A stretch of DNA of 64,000 nucleotides from Streptomyces ficellus (GTDB taxonomy: Bacteria > Actinomycetota > Actinomycetes > Streptomycetales > Streptomycetaceae), in the NCBI RefSeq assembly GCF_009739905.1, contig NZ_CP034279.1, positions 4,588,001-4,652,000 of the forward strand, in the 5' to 3' direction. Positions within the stretch are counted from its first letter, which is position 1. The number at the start of each line of letters is the position of its first letter. Under the pieces are notes generated by a model. It was not told the origin of the DNA and made no database searches. It was given only the letters and a program-made list of their open reading frames with translations. The translations under genes were made by a program, and so were the position numbers. This document shows positions 23,960-33,619 of this stretch, in pieces.

Positions 23960-25339
23960 ATGAGCGCCCCAACCCCGGCAACCGGCGACGGCAGCCCCAC
24001 GCCTGGCTACTACCCCGATCCGTCCATCCCCGGATATATCCGGTTCTGGAACGGAGCCGCCTGGGTGCCGGGCACGAGCCGCCCCGCGCCCAAGGACGGC
24101 GAGGCGATGCCGACCCCGCCCGCCCCGGCGGCGCCCGCCGCCCCCACGCCCTCGGTGGAGGAGACCGGCCCGGTCTTCTTCGACGAGGAGGGGCCGGACG
24201 CGGGGGCACAGGCGGAGCCGGAACCCGCGTCCGTGTGGCAGGCCGACGCCTCCCGCCAGACCGGGTTCGGCGGCGACCGCGACCGCCGGGTCTCCTGGGG
24301 CGCCGAGTCCGGCCAGGACCCGCGCAGCCCCGCCCCCGACCCGACCGGCGGCGCCCTGCCGGGCGTACGGAGCGTGGAACCGGAGCCCGCGAAGGCGGCC
24401 GCGCCCGAGGGCACCGTCACCATCCGGGCGGTCAAGCCGCAGGCGAAGCCGGAGGCCCAGCAGCCCGCCGACGGCACCATGACCATCCGGGCGCTCAAGC
24501 CGGACGCCGCCCCGGGCACGCCCCACCCGCTCCCCGCGCAGCCCCAGCCGGCCGCCCCCGCGCAGCAGCAGCAGCAGCAGCCGCAGCCGCAGCCCCAGCC
24601 TCAGTCGCAGTCGCAGTCGCAGCCCGCGCCGGTCGCCGCTGCCGCCCCCGCCACTCCCGTCACGCACGGCCCCGGTGGCGGCGCCGCGTCCTGGGCGCAG
24701 CAGGTGCACCAACTGGCCCGGCCCGCCCAGCCGGAGGCGCACGTCCAGCAGCCGCCCCAGGCCGCGGCTCCGCAGGACCGGTCGCAGCAGCCCATGCTGC
24801 CCTGGAAGCCGCCGGTCGACGACCCGTTCCTGGCGGCGGCCCAGGCGCAGGCCGCCGCCCGCCCGGCCGCCCTGGGCAAGCGTTTCGTCGCCCGCCTGAT
24901 CGACACCCTGGTCCTCGGGGCGGCCGTCGCCGCCGTCGCCGTGCCGTTCGTCTCCAAGGCGCTCGACCACATCAACGGCAAGATCGAGCAGGCCAGGCAG
25001 TCGGGCGAGACGGTCACGGTCTGGCTGCTGGACGGCACCACGTCGACCTGCCTGGGCATCGTGCTCGCCGCGCTGCTGGTGCTGGGGGTGCTGTACGAGG
25101 CGGTGCCGACCGCCAAGTGGGGGCGCACGCTCGGCAAGAAGCTGATGGGGCTGGAGGTGCGGGACATCGAGTCGCACGAGCCCCCGCCGTTCGGCGCGGC
25201 CCTGCGCCGCTGGCTGCTCTACGGGGTACTCGGCGTCCTGGTCGTCGGCGTCGTCAACGCGCTGTGGTGCCTGGTCGACCGCCCGTGGCGCCAGTGCTGG
25301 CACGACAAGGTGGCCCACACCTTCGTCGCGGCTCCCTAG
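23960..25339 (+). CDS. DUF2510-RDD membrane protein with long Gln/Pro-rich linker
   Basis: 459 residues from ATG 23960 (a GTG immediately before it, 23957, is equally possible). The N-terminal DUF2510 motif is GYYPDPSIPGYIRFWNGAAWVPG (about 16-38). A disordered linker of about 250 residues contains internal repeats (GTVTIRAVKPQAKP / GTMTIRALKPDAAP) and QQQQQPQPQPQPQSQSQSQ. The C-terminal RDD domain (about 300-455) has three membrane helices: GKRFVARLIDTLVLGAAVAAVAVPF, TSTCLGIVLAALLVLGVLYEAV and WLLYGVLGVLVVGVVNAL. RDD proteins are transporter-like, and some act as Na+/H+ antiporters. It is followed 82 bases later by a second RDD gene. Confidence 0.87.
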   Translation: MSAPTPATGDGSPTPGYYPDPSIPGYIRFWNGAAWVPGTSRPAPKDGEAMPTPPAPAAPAAPTPSVEETGPVFFDEEGPDAGAQAEPEPASVWQADASRQTGFGGDRDRRVSWGAESGQDPRSPAPDPTGGALPGVRSVEPEPAKAAAPEGTVTIRAVKPQAKPEAQQPADGTMTIRALKPDAAPGTPHPLPAQPQPAAPAQQQQQQPQPQPQPQSQSQSQPAPVAAAAPATPVTHGPGGGAASWAQQVHQLARPAQPEAHVQQPPQAAAPQDRSQQPMLPWKPPVDDPFLAAAQAQAAARPAALGKRFVARLIDTLVLGAAVAAVAVPFVSKALDHINGKIEQARQSGETVTVWLLDGTTSTCLGIVLAALLVLGVLYEAVPTAKWGRTLGKKLMGLEVRDIESHEPPPFGAALRRWLLYGVLGVLVVGVVNALWCLVDRPWRQCWHDKVAHTFVAAP

Positions 25340-25421
25340 GAGGCCGGGAGGCGGCCGGGGGTGTAGCCCGAACGGCCGGTGATCTTTTGCGGGGCCGGGC
25401 CGGGCGGGATGCACTGCCCCC

Positions 25422-26189
25422 ATGAGCCACGAACCGCCGACGCCCGGTCAGCAGCCGCCCGAGGACGACCCGTTCCGCAAGAAGCCGCAGGACGACGGCT
25501 CCCAGCCGCCTCCCGCGCCGCCGCCCCCTCCGTCGGACGGGTCGGCGGGCGGCGGCGGTCCGTACGGGGGAGAGGGCCCCTACGGCGGGGGCGGTCCCTA
25601 CGGCGGCGGTCCCGGCGGTCCCGGGGGCGGTCCCTACGGCGGTGGTCCGGGTGGCCCCGGGGGCGGTCCCTATGGCGGTGGGCCGTACGGCTACGGCGGG
25701 GCCGATCCGCTCGCGGGGATGCCGCCGCTCGCCGACACCGGCCGGCGCGTCCTGGCCCGGATCATCGACTGGATCGTCGTCGCGATCCCGCTCGCGCTGA
25801 TCGCGCTGCCGTTCAACATCTACGACCGGGTGACCGACCAGGGCGACTGGGAGGACGTCTGGACGACGAACAACGGCAATCAGTGGGTCTTCCAGCTCAT
25901 CACCATCGTGGCGTACATCGGCTACGACACCCTGATGGTGAACAAGAACCGGGGACAGACGCTGGGCATGCGTCTGCTGGGCATGCGGGTGGCGATGCTC
26001 AACGACGGCAGCGTGCCGAACACGAACGCCGCGCTCATCCGCGCCATCGTGCTGTGGCTGCCCGGACTGATCTGCTGCGCCTGCTTGTGGCCGCTGCTGC
26101 TGCTGATCCTGATCATGGTCGACAAGCCCTACAAGCAGGGCCTGCACGACAAGGCGGCCAAGACCGTCGTCGTCTCAACGACGCAGTGA
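25422..26189 (+). CDS. RDD-family membrane protein with Gly/Pro/Tyr-rich N-terminus
   Basis: 255 residues from ATG 25422. Residues 1-100 are a low-complexity proline stretch followed by repeats of GGPYGGG encoded by a GC-rich tandem repeat (about 25550-25690). The RDD domain starts at TGRRVLARIIDWIVVAIPLALIALPF and has three to four membrane segments, including VLWLPGLICCACLWPLLLLILIMV and MVDKPYKQGLHDKAAKTVVV at the end. The disordered cytoplasmic tail is typical of actinobacterial RDD proteins. Its last 15 bases overlap the convergent small membrane gene. Confidence 0.87.
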   Translation: MSHEPPTPGQQPPEDDPFRKKPQDDGSQPPPAPPPPPSDGSAGGGGPYGGEGPYGGGGPYGGGPGGPGGGPYGGGPGGPGGGPYGGGPYGYGGADPLAGMPPLADTGRRVLARIIDWIVVAIPLALIALPFNIYDRVTDQGDWEDVWTTNNGNQWVFQLITIVAYIGYDTLMVNKNRGQTLGMRLLGMRVAMLNDGSVPNTNAALIRAIVLWLPGLICCACLWPLLLLILIMVDKPYKQGLHDKAAKTVVVSTTQ

Positions 26190-26420
26190 GTGCTCCCTGC
26201 GCTCGGCCGGGAAGGCCGGGCGCGGGTTCTGGTACGCCGCGCGGCGCGCGGACGGCACCGGAAGGGTCATGGCGACCAGCAGGCCGAGCGCGAGGGCGGC
26301 GACCCCGATCAGCGCGACTCCCAGTGCGGTGGTGGTGCGGGACAGCAGCAACATGGCGACGGTCGCGAAGACGACGGTGGCCGAACCGTAGGCGAGCTGT
26401 GCGGCGGTCGGACGCGGCAT
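26175..26420 (-). CDS. Small two-helix membrane protein
   Basis: 81 residues from ATG 26420. Two hydrophobic helices (LAYGSATVVFATVAMLLLS and ALGVALIGVAALALGLLVAM) are followed by a basic cytoplasmic tail. It is a conserved-looking streptomycete hypothetical of unknown function. Its 3' end overlaps the RDD gene end by 15 bases in convergent orientation. Confidence 0.7.
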   Translation of the reverse strand: MPRPTAAQLAYGSATVVFATVAMLLLSRTTTALGVALIGVAALALGLLVAMTLPVPSARRAAYQNPRPAFPAERREHSLRR

Positions 26421-26640
26421 GGCGGGTTCCGTCCTCGAAGCGTTTGAGCACCGGATGGGGGTCACGAACTCGGTCGCACTGATTGACGACTCTACGACGG
26501 TGGATGCCCGAGAGGAACCGGTAGTAAGCGTGACCTAACCCACGGTACCGGTGCATGGGGGGCGCACAGAGTCATGGTCTATGCCATATGGCCTGAAACC
26601 GGCGCCCGTTGACGCGATCCACAGGGGAGGACCGTTCCAC

Positions 26641-29067
26641 GTGAACACGATCAGGGGCGCGCTGAGCGCCGTCGCCGTACTGGCCGTCCTGGCGGGGTCG
26701 ACGGCCGGCGTTCCCACCACCACCGCCACGGCCGCCGTTCCCGCCACCACCGCTCCGGTCCGCGAGGACACCGCGCACGGCGCGGCCGTGGGGAAGCACG
26801 ACGGGCACGTCGTCGACGGGCCGTTCAGCGCCCGCGAGCGGCTCCGGCGCGAGGCGGCGCTGGAGGAGGTGCTGAGCGGGCGGGCGCGGGTGGAGCGGCG
26901 CGGCGGTTCCAAGGTCGTCAGGCTCGCCGACCGCAAGTACGTGGAGCTGGGCCGGGAGCGCACGGACAAGATCTTCACCATCCTGGTCGAGTTCGGGGAC
27001 AGGGTCGACGACGAGACGATGCACGACCCGGACGGCCCGGGCGGCCCGAAGCCGCCGGTGGTCAAGTACGGCGGTACGCCGGGCCCGCTGCACAACCGGA
27101 TCCCCGAGCCGGACCGTACGCGGGACAACTCGACGGACTGGCGGCCCGACTACGACCGTGCGCACTTCCAGCGGCTGTACTTCGGCACGGGCGAGGGGGT
27201 GGAGTCGCTGAGGACGTACTACGAGAAGGCGTCCTCCGGCCGCTACTCGGTGGAGGGCGAGGTCTCGGACTGGGTCAAGGTCGAGTACAACGAGGCGCGG
27301 TACGGCTCCAACTACTGCGGCGGCAACAACTGCCCCAACGTGGAGGACCTGGTCTTCGACGGCGTGGCCGCCTGGGTCGCCGACCAGCGGGCCCGGGGCA
27401 GGACGGACGGCCAGATCAAGGAGCAGGTGGCGCGGTTCGACGAGTGGGACCGCACCGACCACGACAACGACGGGAACTTCGACGAGCCCGACGGCTACGT
27501 CGACCACTTCCAGATCGTGCACGCGGGCGAGGACGGTTCGGCGGGCGGCGGCGCGCAGGGGCCCGACGCGCTGTGGGCGCACCGGGGGTACGCGTACGGC
27601 CGGGACGACGGGGACACCGGGCCGGCGGGTTTCCGGGCGGGCGGGGTGGCCGTCGGGGACACGGGGGTCTGGGTGGGTGACTACACGATGCAGCCCGAGA
27701 ACGGCGGGCTGGGCGTGTTCGCCCACGAGTACGCGCACGACCTGGGGCTGCCGGACCTGTACGACACCAACAACGTGGCGGGGGTGGAGAACTCGGTCGG
27801 TTTCTGGTCGCTGATGTCGTCCGGTTCGTGGCTGGGGACGGGCGGGGAGGCGATCGGCGACCTGCCGGGGGACATGACGGCCTGGGACAAGCTCCAGCTG
27901 GGCTGGCTCGACTACGAGCGGGCGAAGGCGGCGACGGCGTCCCGGCACACGCTGGGCGTCTCGGCCTACCACACGGACCTGCCGCAGGGGCTGGTGGTGG
28001 AGCTGCCGGAGAAGACGGTGACCACGCCGGTGGTGAAGCCGGCCGGCGGTGCGGGTCAGTGGTGGAGCGACTACGGGGACGGGCTGTCGCACACGCTGGC
28101 CCGTGCGGTCGACCTGTCCGGCCGCTCCTCCGCCTCGCTGCGGCTGGACGGCTGGTGGGACATCGAGAAGGACTACGACTACCTGTACGCGCAGGTCTCC
28201 ACCGACGGTGGGGAGAGCTGGAAGGCGCTCGACGGCACGGCGGACGGGGAGGCCATCACCCGGGACGGGGGTGGCAAGCCGGCGCTGACCGGGGTGTCGG
28301 GCGCGTACCGCACGCTGGTGTATCCGCTGGACGCCTACGCGGGGAAGCGGATCGTGCTCCGCTTCCGCTACAAGACGGACGGCGGGGTGGCCGGCAAGGG
28401 GTTCGCGGCGGACAACGTCACGGTGCGGGCGGACGGTGTCACGCTGTTCGCGGACGACGCCGAAGGGGCCGAAGGGGCTAAGGGGGCCGGGGACGGCGGG
28501 TGGACGGCGCGCGGGTTCGCGCGGGTGGGGGAGTCGGTCACCGGTGTCCACCCGCAGTACTACATCGCGGAGAACCGGCAGTACGTGTCGTACGACAGGA
28601 CGCTGGAGACGGGTCCGTACCACTTCGGGTTCCAGGCGTCCCGGGACGACTGGGTGGAGCACTACGCCTACCGGCCGGGCCTGATGATCTGGCAGTGGGA
28701 CACCTCGCAGCGCGACAACAACGTCACCGACCACCCGGGCCAGGGCCTGCTGTTGCCGGTGGACGCGCATCCGCGGCCGATGACCTGGTCGGACGGCAGC
28801 CTGATGTCGAACAAGATCACCCCGTACGACGCGGCGTTCAGCCGGTACCCGGTGCCGGGTTTCACCCTGCACAAGCGGGGGGTGGCACGGCACGTCGCGC
28901 CACATGCGGGCAATCCGGCCTTCGACGACCACAAGGGTGTGTACTGGTACGCCGAGAACGAGTTCGGCGGGGTGCGGACCACCGACACCAACACCCGGAT
29001 CTCCATCGCGGCCCAGCCGGCGCACGGTTCGTCGGTCACCGTGGACGTGGGCCCGTCGGTGCCGTGA
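26641..29067 (+). CDS. Secreted M6 immune-inhibitor-A-type metalloprotease (first paralogue)
   Basis: 808 residues from GTG 26641 with GGGGAGGA about 10 bases upstream. A signal peptide (about 1-33) is followed by the conserved propeptide motif DGPFSARERLRREAALEEVLSG. The zinc site is HEYAHDLGLPD (His362, His366). Downstream are the VGFWSLMSSGSWLGTG turn, a MAM/jelly-roll-like region (LRLDGWWDIEKDYDYLYAQVSTDGGESWKAL) and the C-terminal VESWN-like part ending in WYAENEFGGV. The family degrades host or environmental proteins. An almost parallel paralogue follows 220 bases later; this copy is richer in GGG/CGG codons. Confidence 0.92.
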   Translation: MNTIRGALSAVAVLAVLAGSTAGVPTTTATAAVPATTAPVREDTAHGAAVGKHDGHVVDGPFSARERLRREAALEEVLSGRARVERRGGSKVVRLADRKYVELGRERTDKIFTILVEFGDRVDDETMHDPDGPGGPKPPVVKYGGTPGPLHNRIPEPDRTRDNSTDWRPDYDRAHFQRLYFGTGEGVESLRTYYEKASSGRYSVEGEVSDWVKVEYNEARYGSNYCGGNNCPNVEDLVFDGVAAWVADQRARGRTDGQIKEQVARFDEWDRTDHDNDGNFDEPDGYVDHFQIVHAGEDGSAGGGAQGPDALWAHRGYAYGRDDGDTGPAGFRAGGVAVGDTGVWVGDYTMQPENGGLGVFAHEYAHDLGLPDLYDTNNVAGVENSVGFWSLMSSGSWLGTGGEAIGDLPGDMTAWDKLQLGWLDYERAKAATASRHTLGVSAYHTDLPQGLVVELPEKTVTTPVVKPAGGAGQWWSDYGDGLSHTLARAVDLSGRSSASLRLDGWWDIEKDYDYLYAQVSTDGGESWKALDGTADGEAITRDGGGKPALTGVSGAYRTLVYPLDAYAGKRIVLRFRYKTDGGVAGKGFAADNVTVRADGVTLFADDAEGAEGAKGAGDGGWTARGFARVGESVTGVHPQYYIAENRQYVSYDRTLETGPYHFGFQASRDDWVEHYAYRPGLMIWQWDTSQRDNNVTDHPGQGLLLPVDAHPRPMTWSDGSLMSNKITPYDAAFSRYPVPGFTLHKRGVARHVAPHAGNPAFDDHKGVYWYAENEFGGVRTTDTNTRISIAAQPAHGSSVTVDVGPSVP

Positions 29068-29287
29068 CCTGGCCCGTGACCTGCCCGGATCGCCCGCCCG
29101 CGGGCGTTCACGCGCTGTTCGCAATGCGGATCGGCCTGTTCACATAGAGCACTTGGCCTGTGCAAGTCAAGATCTGTCTTTTCGCGTCATTCTCCGGTCG
29201 AATGTCGTCACTTGTGGCGCGACACCGCACGCGGATAACACTCGACCCCCCATCCGCGGTTCGCGGGCGCGGGGAGGACAAGATCAA

Positions 29288-31741
29288 GTGACCAGCAGAC
29301 GACGGGCGTTCAGAGCGTCCGCGGTGATCGTGGCGCTGGCCGCCACCGCCGCGACGGCATCCGCCTTCACGACGGCCCAGGCCGACAACCGCCCCACCAA
29401 CGGCATCGAGCGCCACGATCCGGCGCCCGGTGCGCAGGACGCGGGGCACGGGGCCCCCGGGCACGACCACGCCGCCAAGGTCGACCACGACCTCGACGGC
29501 CCGTTCAGCAGGCAGCAGGCCCAACAGCGCGAAGCCGCGCTGGAGCAGGTGCTGTCCGGCGACCTCAAGGTGGAGCGCAGGGGTGCCTCCAAGGTCGTCA
29601 AGCTCGACGACAAGAAGTACGTCGAGCTCGGCCGTGAGAAGACCGACAAGATCTTTACGATCCTGGTCGAGTTCGGCGACAAGGTGGACAACACCACGCT
29701 CGTCGACCGTGCGGACGACGACACCACCGAGCCGAAGCCGAAGTTCGGCGGCACGCCCGGCCCGCTGCACAACCAGATAGCCGAGCCGGACCGCTCGAAG
29801 GACAACTCGACGGCCTGGCAGAAGGACTACAACCAGAAGCACTTCCAGGACCTGTACTTCGGCACCGGCAAGGACAAGAAGACCGGCCAGCAGAAGCAGT
29901 CCCTGAAGACCTACTACGAGAAGACCTCGTCGGGCCGCTACTCGGTCGACGGCGCCGTCTCCGACTGGGTCAAGGTCGAGTACAACGAGGCCCGCTACGG
30001 CTCGAACTACTGCGGCAACAGCAACTGCTCCAACGTGTGGGACGCCGTCCGCGACGGTGTGACCGCCTGGACCGCGCAGCAGAAGGCGGCCGGCAAGACC
30101 GACGCCCAGATCAAGGCGCAGCTGGCCCAGTACGACCAGTGGGACCGCTACGACTTCGACGCCGACGGCAACTTCAACGAGGCCGACGGCTACATCGACC
30201 ACTTCCAGATCGTCCACGCCGGTGAGGACGAGTCCGCGGGCGGCGGCGTCCAGGGCGGCGACGCCCTGTGGGCCCACCGCTGGTACGCGTACGGCACCGA
30301 CGCCGGCAAGACCGGCCCGGCGCAGAACAAGGCCGGCGGCACGCAGATCGGCAGCACCGGCATCTGGGTCGGCGACTACACGATGCAGCCGGAGAACGGC
30401 GGCCTCGGCGTCTTCGCCCACGAGTACGGCCACGACCTCGGCCTGCCGGACCTGTACGACACCTCCGGCGCGGCGGGCGCGGAGAACTCGACCGGCTTCT
30501 GGTCCCTGATGTCGTCCGGCTCCTGGCTCGGCACGGGCAAGAACGAGATCGGCGACCTGCCCGGCGACATGACCTCGTGGGACAAGCTCCAGCTCGGCTG
30601 GCTGAACTACGAGAAGGCCAAGGCGGCGACCAAGTCCAAGCACACGCTGGGTGTCTCGGAGTACAACACCAAGAACCCGCAGGCGCTGGTCGTCGAGCTG
30701 CCGAAGAAGAAGGTCACCACCGCGGTCGTGAAGCCCGCCCAGGGCTCCAAGCAGTGGTGGAGCGACATGGGTGACGACCTCAAGAACACCCTCACCCGCT
30801 CCGTCGACCTCACCGGCAAGACCAAGGCCGAGCTGACGCTCGACGGCTGGTGGGACATCGAGCAGGACTACGACTACCTCTACACCGAGGTGTCGACGGA
30901 CGGCGGCAAGCAGTGGACGGCCCTGGCCGGCACCGCCGGTGGCAAGGCCATCCCGGCCGACGCCAGCGGCGCCCCGTCGCTGACCGGCGTCTCCGGCGCC
31001 TGGCAGAAGCTGGCCTTCCCGCTGGACGCCTACGCCGGCAAGAAGGTCGACCTCCGCTTCCGCTACCAGACCGACGGCGGCGCGGGCGGCAAGGGCTTCA
31101 CCGCCGACAACATCGCCCTGACGGCCGACGGCGCGCCGGTCTTCACGGACAACGCCGAGGGTGACGACAACGGCTGGACCGGCAAGGGCTTCTCGCGGAT
31201 CGGTGAGTCCTTCACCAACGAGTACGAGCAGTACTACATCGCCGAGAACCGCCAGTACGTCTCGTACGACGCGACCCTGAAGGTCGGCCCGTACAACTTC
31301 GGCTTCGCGGCCCCGAAGGACTCCTGGGTGGAGCACTACCCCTACCAGACCGGTCTGCTGGTCTGGCAGTGGGACACCTCCCAGAAGGACAACAACACCG
31401 CCACCCACCCGGGCAAGGGCCTGATCCTGCCGGTCGACGCCCACCCGGCGCCCACCCACTGGAAGGACGGCACCCTGATGCGCAACCGCATCCAGGCGTA
31501 CGACTCGCCGTTCAGCCTCTACCGCACCACCGGGATCACGCTGCACAAGGCGGGCGTCCCGTCCAAGATCGCGTCGCAGCGCGGCGTCTCCGCCTTCGAC
31601 GACCGCAAGGGCACCTACTGGTTCGAGTCGAACCCGCGTGCGGGCGTCCAGGTAACTGACACCAACACCAAGATCGCGATCGTCAAGCAGCCGAAGAACG
31701 GCCAGACGATCACGGTCCAGGTCGGCCCGTCGACGAAGTAA
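29288..31741 (+). CDS. Secreted M6 immune-inhibitor-A-type metalloprotease (second paralogue)
   Basis: 817 residues from GTG 29288, with GGGGAGGA about 9 bases upstream. The signal peptide is MTSRRRAFRASAVIVALAAT through TTAQA. The architecture is the same as the preceding gene: propeptide DGPFSRQQAQQREAALEQVLSGDLKVERRGASKVV, zinc site HEYGHDLGLPD (His378, His382), the SLMSSGSWLGTG turn and the C-terminal jelly-roll. Differences cluster in the insert GTGKDKKTGQQKQS and in Lys-rich codon use (AAG), suggesting higher expression. The 220-base gap and a strong hairpin after the stop indicate its own transcript. Confidence 0.93.
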   Translation: MTSRRRAFRASAVIVALAATAATASAFTTAQADNRPTNGIERHDPAPGAQDAGHGAPGHDHAAKVDHDLDGPFSRQQAQQREAALEQVLSGDLKVERRGASKVVKLDDKKYVELGREKTDKIFTILVEFGDKVDNTTLVDRADDDTTEPKPKFGGTPGPLHNQIAEPDRSKDNSTAWQKDYNQKHFQDLYFGTGKDKKTGQQKQSLKTYYEKTSSGRYSVDGAVSDWVKVEYNEARYGSNYCGNSNCSNVWDAVRDGVTAWTAQQKAAGKTDAQIKAQLAQYDQWDRYDFDADGNFNEADGYIDHFQIVHAGEDESAGGGVQGGDALWAHRWYAYGTDAGKTGPAQNKAGGTQIGSTGIWVGDYTMQPENGGLGVFAHEYGHDLGLPDLYDTSGAAGAENSTGFWSLMSSGSWLGTGKNEIGDLPGDMTSWDKLQLGWLNYEKAKAATKSKHTLGVSEYNTKNPQALVVELPKKKVTTAVVKPAQGSKQWWSDMGDDLKNTLTRSVDLTGKTKAELTLDGWWDIEQDYDYLYTEVSTDGGKQWTALAGTAGGKAIPADASGAPSLTGVSGAWQKLAFPLDAYAGKKVDLRFRYQTDGGAGGKGFTADNIALTADGAPVFTDNAEGDDNGWTGKGFSRIGESFTNEYEQYYIAENRQYVSYDATLKVGPYNFGFAAPKDSWVEHYPYQTGLLVWQWDTSQKDNNTATHPGKGLILPVDAHPAPTHWKDGTLMRNRIQAYDSPFSLYRTTGITLHKAGVPSKIASQRGVSAFDDRKGTYWFESNPRAGVQVTDTNTKIAIVKQPKNGQTITVQVGPSTK

Positions 31742-31767
31742 ACCTCGTCTTCGCAGGTCAAAGCATG

Positions 31768-31801
31768 ATCGGCCGTCGCCCCCTAGCGGGCGGCGGCCGA
31801 T
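31768..31801 (+). terminator. Rho-independent-type terminator after the second M6 protease
   Basis: ATCGGCCGTCGCCC (31768-31781) pairs with GGGCGGCGGCCGAT (31788-31801), 14 bp with one G-U pair and a 6-base loop, followed by TCTGTTT. It starts 27 bases after the stop codon. Confidence 0.85.
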
Positions 31802-31863
31802 TCTGTTTAGGTGCGTGGTGGCCCGTTCTTATTGACACACCATCTCACGGGGGAGTGGTTCGT

Positions 31864-32196
31864 ATGCCCGGTGGAGGTTTCACCAAGTTGCCCGGCGGCA
31901 AGGTCGTGGTGGCGCTCAGCCTGCCCAACCCGGTCGGCGACGGCTCCACGGTCCGCGTCCTCGTCCACGCGGCCAACCGCGCCCGCGCCCTGACCAGGCT
32001 GCGGAACCTCGGACTGCGCGCGGTCTACCTGCGCGGCAACACCCACCCGCCCACCCCGGACGAGATCACCGCGGTGCTCCACCACCCCGACGGCCTGCTC
32101 TGGCGAACGGCCCCGGAGTCCCACACCGAACTCTGGCACCCCATCCGCGCCCTGCTCCCCCAGTCGAGGGCGTGGGGCGCCCCCTCGGCGTCGTAG
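31864..32196 (+). CDS. Hypothetical streptomycete protein
   Basis: 110 residues from ATG 31864, with GGGGAG 8 bases upstream; an earlier in-frame start lies inside the terminator and is rejected. The sequence starts MPGGGFTKLPGGKVVVALSL and includes VRVLVHAANRARALTRLRNLGLRAVYLRGN and a terminal ELWHPIRALLPQ. No domain is recognised. The codon pattern (G/C third positions) and RBS support a real gene. A TTGACA box at 31832-31837 may be the -35 element of its promoter. Confidence 0.65.
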   Translation: MPGGGFTKLPGGKVVVALSLPNPVGDGSTVRVLVHAANRARALTRLRNLGLRAVYLRGNTHPPTPDEITAVLHHPDGLLWRTAPESHTELWHPIRALLPQSRAWGAPSAS

Positions 32197-32868
32197 CCCG
32201 GCGGGACCGCCCCGCGTACGGCGAGCGCGTGCCGGGGCGGCGCGCCCCGGGGGCGCGGTGGAGGTCTACAGGGCCGCGTACCCACCGCACGCCGGGGCCA
32301 CCAGGCCGCAGCGCCCGCCGCGCGCCAGTCGCCCGGCAGCCCGGCCCACCCCTCACCACCCGCCGCCCGCCCGCGCGGGACAGCGGCGCCGGGGCGCGGC
32401 TCCGCGAGGGTTCTGTAGGCCCGGCCCGGTGGGCTCCGGCCCCCGGCGGGCCTGCGGCCTCGTAGACCGGCCCCGGTCCGACGGCACGGCCGCGCCGCCT
32501 GTGGTCGCCCAGCCCCGGCCTTTGGCGGGCGTGGCCGTGCGGGCTGCTCGTTCGCGCACCGGCGGCGCGTGCGGCCGGCGGGCGGCGCGGCCGGGCGGCT
32601 CGCCTGTGCGGTCGTGCGGCTGCTGTGCGGGGGCGCTGTGGTCTGGTTGCCGGGCCTCCGGCGGCCTGCGGTCGTGCAGCCCCGGCCTCCGGCGGGCGCG
32701 GCCGGAGGGCCAGCGGCCGGCGCGGCCGGGCGACCGGCGCGTGCGGTCGGCGCGCCACTTGGCTCGCTGCGCGGTCGTGCGACCGGCGATCGGCGGCGCA
32801 CGGTCGGCAGGCGCCTCGCCAGCGCGGTCAGGTGCCCGGCTAGCGCGGCCCGGGCGACGGGGCCGCCG
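32197..32868. other. 672-bp GC-rich interval without a convincing gene
   Basis: Several Arg/Pro/Gly/Ala-rich frames are open here on both strands, but none has an RBS or a recognisable domain, and G/C is not confined to third positions. The stretch contains an imperfect direct repeat of about 38 bases (32501-32538 and 32668-32705, sharing CAGCCCCGGCCT...GGCGGGCG) and many CGGCC/GGCGG clusters. It may be a decayed gene or an expanded repeat region. Confidence 0.5.
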
Positions 32869-33456
32869 TCAGACGACCGGCTTGCCGGTCAGTTCGACGC
32901 CGGCGGCCCGCAGGTCCGCGAGGGCACGTTCGGTGGTCGTTTCCGCGACGCCGGCCGTGAGGTCCAGAAGCACCTGGGTGCGGAAGCCCTCGCGTGCCGC
33001 GTCCAGTGCGGTGGCGCGTACGCAGTGGTCGGTGGCGATGCCCACCACGTCCACCTCCGTGACCTGCCGTTCCCGCAGCCAGTCGGCCAGCCGGACCTCG
33101 TTCTCGTCGGTGCCCTCGAAGCCGCTGTACGCCGCCGCGTACGCGCCCTTGTCGAAGACCGCGTCGATCGCGCCCGACGCCACCGCCGGCGCGAAGTTCG
33201 GGTGGAAGCCCACCCCTTCCGTACCGGCCACGCAGTGCCGCGGCCAGGAGTCGACGTAGTCCGGCTCGTCGGAGAAGTGGCCGCCCGGGTCGATGTGGTG
33301 GTCACGGGTGGCGACCACGTGCTGGTACACGGCCCCGGCGGCCTCGCCGACCAGGTCCGTGATGGCGGCGGCGACGTCCGCTCCCCCCGCCACCGCGAGG
33401 CTGCCGCCCTCGCAGAAGTCGTTCTGGACGTCGACGACGATCAGTGCGCGGTGCAT
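32869..33456 (-). CDS. pncA: Nicotinamidase (isochorismatase-fold hydrolase)
   Basis: 195 residues from ATG 33456. The catalytic triad is Asp9 (VVDVQNDF), Lys103 (VFDKGAYAA) and Cys145 (TDHCVRATA). The metal site Asp52-His54-His60 is in ATRDHHIDPGGHFS. It hydrolyses nicotinamide to nicotinate for NAD salvage and would activate pyrazinamide-like amides. The next gene on the same strand upstream is pncB, which uses the product, so the two form a salvage pair separated by 163 bases. Confidence 0.95.
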   Translation of the reverse strand: MHRALIVVDVQNDFCEGGSLAVAGGADVAAAITDLVGEAAGAVYQHVVATRDHHIDPGGHFSDEPDYVDSWPRHCVAGTEGVGFHPNFAPAVASGAIDAVFDKGAYAAAYSGFEGTDENEVRLADWLRERQVTEVDVVGIATDHCVRATALDAAREGFRTQVLLDLTAGVAETTTERALADLRAAGVELTGKPVV

Positions 33457-33619
33457 GGCGGTAGTCCTTCGGTGGGGATGTGTCGAGCGGCCGGACGGTC
33501 GGGGGCGGGGTCGGGGTCGGGGTCGGCGGGCCGGGCGGGGGCGCCGGGGACGGGTTCGAGCCTAGAGACTTGTCCCGCCCGGCGGGAGGGGGCGTCACGC
33601 CCCGGCCCCCGCCCGGCGC

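Noticed and set aside
21369..24209. A 946-codon minus-strand frame across the oxidase, VOC and ssgG region
   Set aside because: Antisense shadow of the GlcD-like oxidase. Its only real coding part is none; ssgG lies in another frame.
26572..29124. An 850-codon minus-strand frame opposite the first M6 protease
   Set aside because: Arg/Pro/Val-rich composition typical of antisense GC shadows; the protease on the plus strand has signal peptide and zinc site.
32258..33259. Arg/Pro-rich 333-codon plus-strand frame across 32.3-33.3 kb
   Set aside because: It runs antisense through pncA, whose catalytic residues are complete, and has no RBS or domain.
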